Positions 58,755 to 64,000 of a stretch of 64,000 nt of DNA are shown piece by piece. Position 1 is the stretch's first letter. The number at the start of each line of letters is the position of its first letter. The notes below the pieces were generated by a model. It was not told the DNA's origin. It made no database searches and saw nothing but the letters and a program-made list of their open reading frames with translations. The stretch lies in contig MUCT01000045.1 of assembly GCA_002816585.1 (NCBI GenBank), positions 186,001-250,000 on the forward strand. The letters are read 5' to 3'. The DNA is from SAR202 cluster bacterium Io17-Chloro-G6 (GTDB lineage Bacteria; Chloroflexota; Dehalococcoidia; UBA3495). The translations under genes were made by a program, and so were the position numbers.

Positions 58755-58948
58755 GCACATTTGTTGCCACGTCAGGCATAATGCCCTCGCGTGCCTATGT
58801 ATCTCCTTCTAGAACAGCCACGATGTGCTTTCCAACCGGCTGCTGGGCAGGTATCATGAACCCGATATTTTTGGATTATTCGATATAACGCCGCCATTTC
58901 CGGCTGTCTGGTGTTGGTAGAAATTGGCAAAGATTAGGGAGGAAGAGC

Positions 58949-59962
58949 ATGGTCACTCGGATCGGGATAAATGGTTTCGGTAGGATCGGGAGGTTGGTGC
59001 TGCGCGCCAACGAGGGACGCAATGCTGGGAAAGTTGAGGTCGCTGCCGTCAACGACTTGACCGACGCGGAGACCAATGCCCACTTGTTGAAGTACGACAC
59101 CAACTACGGCCGCTACCCTGGAAAGGTCGAGGCCAATAATGATGATCTGATGGTGGATGGCCGGACCATAAAGGTTTTTTCCGAGCGGGACCCAGCCCAG
59201 ATTCCCTGGTCGGAGATGGGCGTTGACCTGGTGATAGAATCCACGGGAATCTTTACCGACGCCGACAAGGCCGCCGGCCACCTGAAGGGCGGCGCAAGCA
59301 AGGTGATTATCTCAGCGCCGGCCAGAGGCGAGGACCTAACTCTGGTCTTGGGCGTCAACGAAGACCTGTATGACGCAGATAAACACAACATCATATCCAA
59401 CGCATCCTGCACCACCAACTGCTTCGCCACCATGGTCAAGGTGCTACACGACAACTTTGGCATCGAACATGGTCTAATGTCCACGATCCACTCCTATACC
59501 AATGACCAGGCAATCCTGGACCAACGACACGGCGACCTGCGGCGGGCCAGGGCGGCGGCGGAGAACATCATCCCCACCAGCACCGGAGCGGCCCGGGCGG
59601 TTGGCTTGGTGCTACCAGAACTGAACGGCAAACTGCACGGCATGGCCTTCCGCGTGCCCACCTCCACCGGCTCAATCACCGACTTTACGGCCATGGTTTC
59701 CCAAGATGTGACCGTTGAAGACATCAACGAGGCTTATCAGGCGGCGTCTGACGGCAAGATGAAGGGCATCATGGAATACAGCGACGAGCCTTTGGTTAGT
59801 TCGGACTTTAAGGGCAACCCCCATAGCTGCATCATCGACGGATTGTCCACCATCGTCATGGAAAAGCGGATGGTCAAGGTGATGGGTTGGTACGACAACG
59901 AGTGGGGCTACTCCTGCCGCACCGCCGATCTTGCCGCCTTGATGGCTGAGAAAGGCATCTAA
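58949..59962 (+). CDS. gap: Glyceraldehyde-3-phosphate dehydrogenase (type I)
   Basis: 337 residues. NAD-binding GINGFGRIGR at the N-terminus, the catalytic NASCTTNCFATM near residue 150 and the late WYDNEWGYSCRTADL. GGGAGG lies seven nt before the ATG. The NAD-specificity residues are not easily read. It catalyses the phosphorylating oxidation of glyceraldehyde 3-phosphate. Confidence 0.98.
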   Translation: MVTRIGINGFGRIGRLVLRANEGRNAGKVEVAAVNDLTDAETNAHLLKYDTNYGRYPGKVEANNDDLMVDGRTIKVFSERDPAQIPWSEMGVDLVIESTGIFTDADKAAGHLKGGASKVIISAPARGEDLTLVLGVNEDLYDADKHNIISNASCTTNCFATMVKVLHDNFGIEHGLMSTIHSYTNDQAILDQRHGDLRRARAAAENIIPTSTGAARAVGLVLPELNGKLHGMAFRVPTSTGSITDFTAMVSQDVTVEDINEAYQAASDGKMKGIMEYSDEPLVSSDFKGNPHSCIIDGLSTIVMEKRMVKVMGWYDNEWGYSCRTADLAALMAEKGI

Positions 59963-60020
59963 GCTCGCTCTCCCTCCGTAACATAGAACGGGGCTTTTGA
60001 CAGCTCCAGCCGGCTAAATA

Positions 60021-60062
60021 AAGTCCCCCGTCCCCAAGAAAATGGGTAGACGGGGGACTTTT
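60021..60062 (+). terminator. Strong Rho-independent terminator after gap
   Basis: AAGTCCCCCGTC (60021-60032) pairs perfectly with GACGGGGGACTT (60049-60060), with an inner CCC/GGG, then TTTTC. It separates eno-gap from the large membrane gene. Confidence 0.93.
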
Positions 60063-60163
60063 CTATGGAGGGGTTGGCAGGAGTCCCAAATATAATGTTT
60101 AGCACTGAAATGCAGTACCTCATCCAAGACAATCCGCCCATAGTGGACGATTAAAAACCGGCC

Positions 60164-63100
60164 GTGGTGTTTGACCTCCAACATTACTTAAGCTTTGGCG
60201 GCCGTATTTCCTGGTCCTTCTATGTATTGCTGGTCATCTTGGTGGTTGCGCTCGGCCTGCGGCTGAACGGCGTCAACTGGGACCAGGGTTATGCTTTTCA
60301 CCCCGACGAGCGGGACATCTACATGCGCTCAGGGTGCATGTACGACCTGCTTACCGACGCGCCCAACGCTCAAACCTGCGGCTATGTTCGGGCAGAGCCC
60401 GATGCCCAGCCGGGGCTTCCGGGCATCGGCACGCTGCTGGACAAAGACCGCAGCCCGCTAAACCCCCATTGGTTTCCGCTGGGTAGCATCCTCATCTACG
60501 TGATGGTGTTCTTCCGCTCCGTGGCGGAACTGTTTACCGACCTCAACTCTTTGGACATGCGCTACTTCGGCAGGCCGCTGTCGGCTCTGGCAGATGTGGG
60601 TTCCGTGGCCATGGTCTTCCTATTGGGCCGGAGGCTGTACGGCAGAGGCGTCGGTCTTTTGGCGGCGGGGCTCACCGCCCTTTCGGTGATCCACATCCAG
60701 AACAGCCACTTCTTCCGGCCCGAGACCTTTTCGGTGTTCTTCACCTTGGTCAGCTTCTGGGCCATGTGGCGGATGTTGGAACGCAAGCGGCTGCGCGACT
60801 CGGGGTTGCTGGGGCTGATGCTGGGGCTGGCCATCGCGCCCAAGGTGAGCATCCTGCCCATCCTTGCCCCACTTTTTCTGGTCTATTGGTACCGGGTCCT
60901 GGATGAGGTTAACGGTGATTGGCCCGCGATAAAGCCTGATCTGGTGCTGCGCATTTTGGGCCATGCCGCTGCTGCCGCGGCGATCGCGGGGGGAGTGTTC
61001 TTGATCACCACTCCCTATTCGCTGTTGGACGCCAGGGCCTTTGTGGGCGATGTGGCGAGCCAGGCAAATATGGCCCGGCACGCTGGACTGTGGCCCTTCA
61101 CCATTCAATACATCGGCACACCCTCCTTTATCTATCAGATACAACAATCGTCGGTCTGGGGTTTGGGAATCCCATTGGGCGTGATTGCCTGGCTTTCCAT
61201 CCCGTTCACCGCTTTGCTGGCCGGCTTCAGCAAGAGCACCCGGCGGGCCGACCTGTTTCTGCTTGCCTGGGTCGTGCCGGGGTTCATCTTCCTGGAGACC
61301 TTCGAGGTCCACTTCCTCCGGTACGTTTTCCCGCTGATGCCAATTATGGTCATCATGGGCGCCAGGATGCTGCTCTGGATGGTGACGGCGGCCCGTCCGC
61401 TGGCAGGCTATCTTGTGGACCGTCTCGGGTGGCGCAACGCCGGCCTGGCCTGGTTTCTGCCGGGCATGGCCGTCACAGTGGTGGTCTTCGTGGTGGGGGC
61501 CACCGTCTTCTACGCCCTGGCGTTCCAACGGGTTTACGCCGAGGACCATCCGGCGGTCACGGCCTCGGAATGGATCAACGCCAACGTGCCTCGTGGGACG
61601 GCCATCGTCAGCGACAACCATTGGGACGAGTTCGTGCCCAACCTCTATTCCTACTCCGTCTGGCAGTTTCCGGTCTACGAACCGGACAACCCCGCGAAAA
61701 TGGATACATTGGCCAGTAAACTTGCCTCGTCGGAGTACGTGGTTTTCTACAGCAGCCGTCCCTACGCCAGCGCCGCCCGCGCGCCCGAACGATTTCCATT
61801 CAGCATTAACTACTACCAACGCCTGTTCGCCGGCGAGCTGGGCTACAAGCTGGACCGGACATTCACCCTGTACCCCGAACTCCTGGGCGTGTCTTTCCGG
61901 GACGACGCCATCGGCCGGGCAGGCCTGGAGCTTCCCGAGCCGTCGTTTCCCAGACGGGACTCGCCCGTTGGCCTGAACCTGGGTTATGCCGATGACAACG
62001 TGGTCGGCTACGACCACCCCACCGTGCTGCTTTTCAAGAACTCGTCCCACCTGACCGAAGAAAACATTCGGGACCAACTCGGAGGTTTGCCTCAGGCTGG
62101 CGACACCCGCCCGGTGGGACTGCTGCTGTCGGATGAGGACCTAGTGGCGCAACAGGCCGGCGGAACTTTCTCTGACATCGTGGACCGGGACGGCTGGACC
62201 AACGACCTGCCGGTCCTAGCTTGGTTGCTGGTGGTGGAGATCATCTACCTGGCGGCGTTGCCATTCACCATGTTCATTTTCCGGCCTCTTCCCGACCGGG
62301 GAATCGTTTTGGCGCGGATACTGGGCCTGCTGGCGGTCAGTTACGTTGCCTGGCTTGCCGTGTCCTTGGGGTGGATGGACTTCTCCCGGTCGGCGGTCTA
62401 TGTGGGTCTGGCCGTGGTGTCGGGGTTGTCGTTGGCCACCTTGGTCTTCCGTTGGGAGGAGATAACCGGGTTCCTCAAAGAACATTGGCGGCTCTTATTC
62501 TTTGGGGAGGCCCTATTCTTGGCTGCGTTCTTGGGGTTCGTCCTGTTACGGCATGCCAATCCGGATCTGTGGCATCCATTCCGGGGCGGCGAGAAGCCCA
62601 TGGAACTGGCCTATCTGACCGCCGTGGTTCGCTCCACCTCCCTCCCTCCCTTCGACCCGTGGTTCGCCGGCGGCTATCTGAACTACTACTACTGGGGGTA
62701 CTTTACGATCTCCGGGATTATTCGCGTCACCGGGATTCTTCCCACCACCGCCTTCAATCTCGCGGTTCCGTTCTTCTTCGCCCTGACGCTCACTGGCGCC
62801 TATTCATTGGTCTATAACTTGGCCGAGGGCGTACGCCAACGACGCTTGACAAGCCCCGTCGTAATGACGCCGGGCATCGGCTCGCCGCTGAATTCTGGCG
62901 ATGAGCGGGCGCGATTGCGGCGGTGGGTTTGGAGTCCCATCGGCGCCGGTCTCATGGCAGGATTATTCACCGCCGTGATCGGCAACCTGGACGGCATGGT
63001 CCAGATGGTCCAAAACTCCTGGCGCCGGGTGTTTGATGGCGTTCCAATCCCTGCCTTCGATTTCTGGCGCAGTAGCCGGATGCTGCCGAACTTGGAGAAT

Positions 63101-64000
63101 TTCGACCCCAATCCAGTTGCTTTCTGGGTGCCGGAAAAATTGGCTGAATTCCCAGATGTCTCCTTCCACATCACCGAGTTCCCATTCTTCACCTTTTTGT
63201 TCGCCGACCTGCACGCCCATATGATGGTCATTCCGTTTACTTTATTGGTGATTGGCTTGGGCCTGAATATGGTGGTGGGCCTGAAGGACTCGATGAAGGA
63301 CGGGATGAAAGATGGCAGCCGGCTGTGGATTGCAGTGTCGGCGGCGGCCTTGGCTCTGGGTCTGGGCGCGCTATGGGTGGTGAACAGCTGGGACTTCCCA
63401 TCCTACGCCCTGCTGACCGTCGGACTGTTAGCGATTGCCGTCTATTTTACCGAGGGTACTGCCGCAAGAAAATTGGCGCTATTGGCGGTACTGGCGGGGG
63501 GAGTGCTGGTCGTTAGCATCTTGACGTTCCTGCCCTTCCACCAAGCCTATGAGACGTTCAACAGCGGACTGGACGCATCGAAGTGGCGGACCCCGGTCGA
63601 CCGGTTCCTTGGGATACATGGTCTCTTTTTGTTCGTGATTGCATCGTCTTTGCTTTATCAAGCTCGAGACACATTGCGAGAACTATTCTGGAGCATCAGG
63701 CTCCCCGGGTTCGTAAGCACAGTGCCGGGAATGTCCTGGCTAAGAGTCTCCTTGGCCATTGGATTCTTGAGCGCCATATTCCTTGGGGCCGCCGGTTACT
63801 GGAACGCTCTCATCCTCGTGGTCTTCCTGATGCTGGTGGGCATTGTTGCCTGGCGGGTATTAGCCTCCAAGGATGATGAACGCCCCTTCCAAATAGTGCC
63901 GCTGGCTCTGTTGGCAATGGCCTTTTTCATTGGCATCGGCGTTGACTTGGTGCGGGTTGAGGGTGACATCGGCAGGATGAACAGCTTTTTCAAGTACTAC
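60164..64000 (+). CDS. Giant membrane fusion: GT39-like glycosyltransferase plus YYY (DUF2298) domain, 3' end beyond window
   Basis: Open from the GTG at 60164 (in-frame TAA at 60152) to the window edge, at least 1,279 codons. Residues 1-690 are a GT39/ArnT-like glycosyltransferase: WDQGYAFHPDERDIYM with an acidic pair near residue 48, then helices and the periplasmic SDNHWDEFVPNLYSYS. Residues from about 700 on match YYY proteins: GGYLNYYYWGYFTISGI near 836, FLFADLHAHMMVIP near 1015 and GRMNSFFKYY at the edge, which parallels RRMNTVFKTYY in the 28029-30455 protein. The fusion joins in one chain what is an Agl23/YYY gene pair elsewhere in the window. A start at the GTG at 60167 is equally possible; no good Shine-Dalgarno is seen. 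A TATAAT is at 60091. Confidence 0.88.
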   Translation, partial: MVFDLQHYLSFGGRISWSFYVLLVILVVALGLRLNGVNWDQGYAFHPDERDIYMRSGCMYDLLTDAPNAQTCGYVRAEPDAQPGLPGIGTLLDKDRSPLNPHWFPLGSILIYVMVFFRSVAELFTDLNSLDMRYFGRPLSALADVGSVAMVFLLGRRLYGRGVGLLAAGLTALSVIHIQNSHFFRPETFSVFFTLVSFWAMWRMLERKRLRDSGLLGLMLGLAIAPKVSILPILAPLFLVYWYRVLDEVNGDWPAIKPDLVLRILGHAAAAAAIAGGVFLITTPYSLLDARAFVGDVASQANMARHAGLWPFTIQYIGTPSFIYQIQQSSVWGLGIPLGVIAWLSIPFTALLAGFSKSTRRADLFLLAWVVPGFIFLETFEVHFLRYVFPLMPIMVIMGARMLLWMVTAARPLAGYLVDRLGWRNAGLAWFLPGMAVTVVVFVVGATVFYALAFQRVYAEDHPAVTASEWINANVPRGTAIVSDNHWDEFVPNLYSYSVWQFPVYEPDNPAKMDTLASKLASSEYVVFYSSRPYASAARAPERFPFSINYYQRLFAGELGYKLDRTFTLYPELLGVSFRDDAIGRAGLELPEPSFPRRDSPVGLNLGYADDNVVGYDHPTVLLFKNSSHLTEENIRDQLGGLPQAGDTRPVGLLLSDEDLVAQQAGGTFSDIVDRDGWTNDLPVLAWLLVVEIIYLAALPFTMFIFRPLPDRGIVLARILGLLAVSYVAWLAVSLGWMDFSRSAVYVGLAVVSGLSLATLVFRWEEITGFLKEHWRLLFFGEALFLAAFLGFVLLRHANPDLWHPFRGGEKPMELAYLTAVVRSTSLPPFDPWFAGGYLNYYYWGYFTISGIIRVTGILPTTAFNLAVPFFFALTLTGAYSLVYNLAEGVRQRRLTSPVVMTPGIGSPLNSGDERARLRRWVWSPIGAGLMAGLFTAVIGNLDGMVQMVQNSWRRVFDGVPIPAFDFWRSSRMLPNLENFDPNPVAFWVPEKLAEFPDVSFHITEFPFFTFLFADLHAHMMVIPFTLLVIGLGLNMVVGLKDSMKDGMKDGSRLWIAVSAAALALGLGALWVVNSWDFPSYALLTVGLLAIAVYFTEGTAARKLALLAVLAGGVLVVSILTFLPFHQAYETFNSGLDASKWRTPVDRFLGIHGLFLFVIASSLLYQARDTLRELFWSIRLPGFVSTVPGMSWLRVSLAIGFLSAIFLGAAGYWNALILVVFLMLVGIVAWRVLASKDDERPFQIVPLALLAMAFFIGIGVDLVRVEGDIGRMNSFFKYY

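Noticed and set aside
60620..62077. 485-codon minus-strand frame
   Set aside because: It is antisense to the glycosyltransferase-YYY gene, has the His/Gln/Arg-rich composition of a shadow frame, and no Shine-Dalgarno or family.
1..64000. TGA reassigned as Trp or Gly throughout the genome
   Set aside because: mutS, apt, cca and other conserved genes end at TGA where the family ends, and the three internal TGAs sit at Cys positions, not Trp or Gly positions.

Overview
This 64 kb window is a dense bacterial chromosome segment of roughly 60% GC, with operons on both strands and no phage, insertion sequence or CRISPR array that I can see. Gene content points to Chloroflexota, most likely a SAR202 or other Dehalococcoidia-like lineage. 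The best pointer is a set of paired membrane proteins of the Agl23-like (TIGR03663) and 'YYY' (DUF2298) families, which are known mainly from Chloroflexota and archaea. The phylum is an inference; no 16S gene is present.

Layout. 1-2764 (minus): a strong promoter, an early terminator-like hairpin, then tRNA-Thr(TGT), tRNA-Tyr, tRNA-Thr(GGT), tuf, rpmG, secE and nusG (cut by the window edge). 2947-8519 (plus): apt, an MBL hydrolase, a CMD-family protein, a beta-hydroxyacid dehydrogenase, an uncharacterised protein, a DUF433/PIN-like toxin-antitoxin pair and a UGSC-family selenoprotein. 8754-14683 (plus): nuoE, nuoF, a formate-dehydrogenase-like nuoG and a ferredoxin-NADP reductase. 14826-21351: mutS and mutL, separated by a GntR-receiver fusion regulator, an ArsC/Spx-like selenoprotein and a HAD protein. 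21364-32983 (minus): MBL hydrolase, Tat-signal miniprotein, FAD oxidoreductase, flippase-like protein, Agl23-like protein, YYY protein, ftsY, rnc and a DsbA-family selenoprotein. 33252-45180: cca, small zinc protein, MDR dehydrogenase, an OGG1-like glycosylase, dinG-like helicase-exonuclease, PHP hydrolase, thioesterase, trmD, amidohydrolase, flavin reductase and a CinA-nucleotidyltransferase fusion. 45320-56761 (plus): nuoABCDHIJKLMN, interrupted by two HicB-like genes and one Cys-rich gene. 56888-64000 (plus): a TIGR00725 protein, eno, gap and a giant glycosyltransferase-YYY fusion that runs off the end.

The main discovery is three probable selenoproteins. In each, an in-frame TGA sits where relatives carry a redox Cys: UGSC protein Sec103, ArsC/Spx-like Sec13 in a U-x-x-C motif, and DsbA-family Sec14. 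The last two have the TGA within 14 codons of a well-placed Shine-Dalgarno and start codon, so ordinary gene calling truncates them. Each TGA is followed by a potential SECIS-like hairpin with its apical loop about 20-27 nt downstream. TGA also ends ordinary genes here (mutS, apt, cca), so it has not been reassigned genome-wide. No selA, selB, selC or selD lies in the window.

Functionally, the respiratory NADH module (nuoEFG plus ferredoxin reductase) and the membrane/quinone module (nuoA-N) lie about 31 kb apart. The membrane glycosyltransferase-like proteins probably serve envelope glycan or lipid-linked sugar assembly. The minus-strand dsbA-rnc-ftsY block has the clearest sigma70-type promoter in the window.
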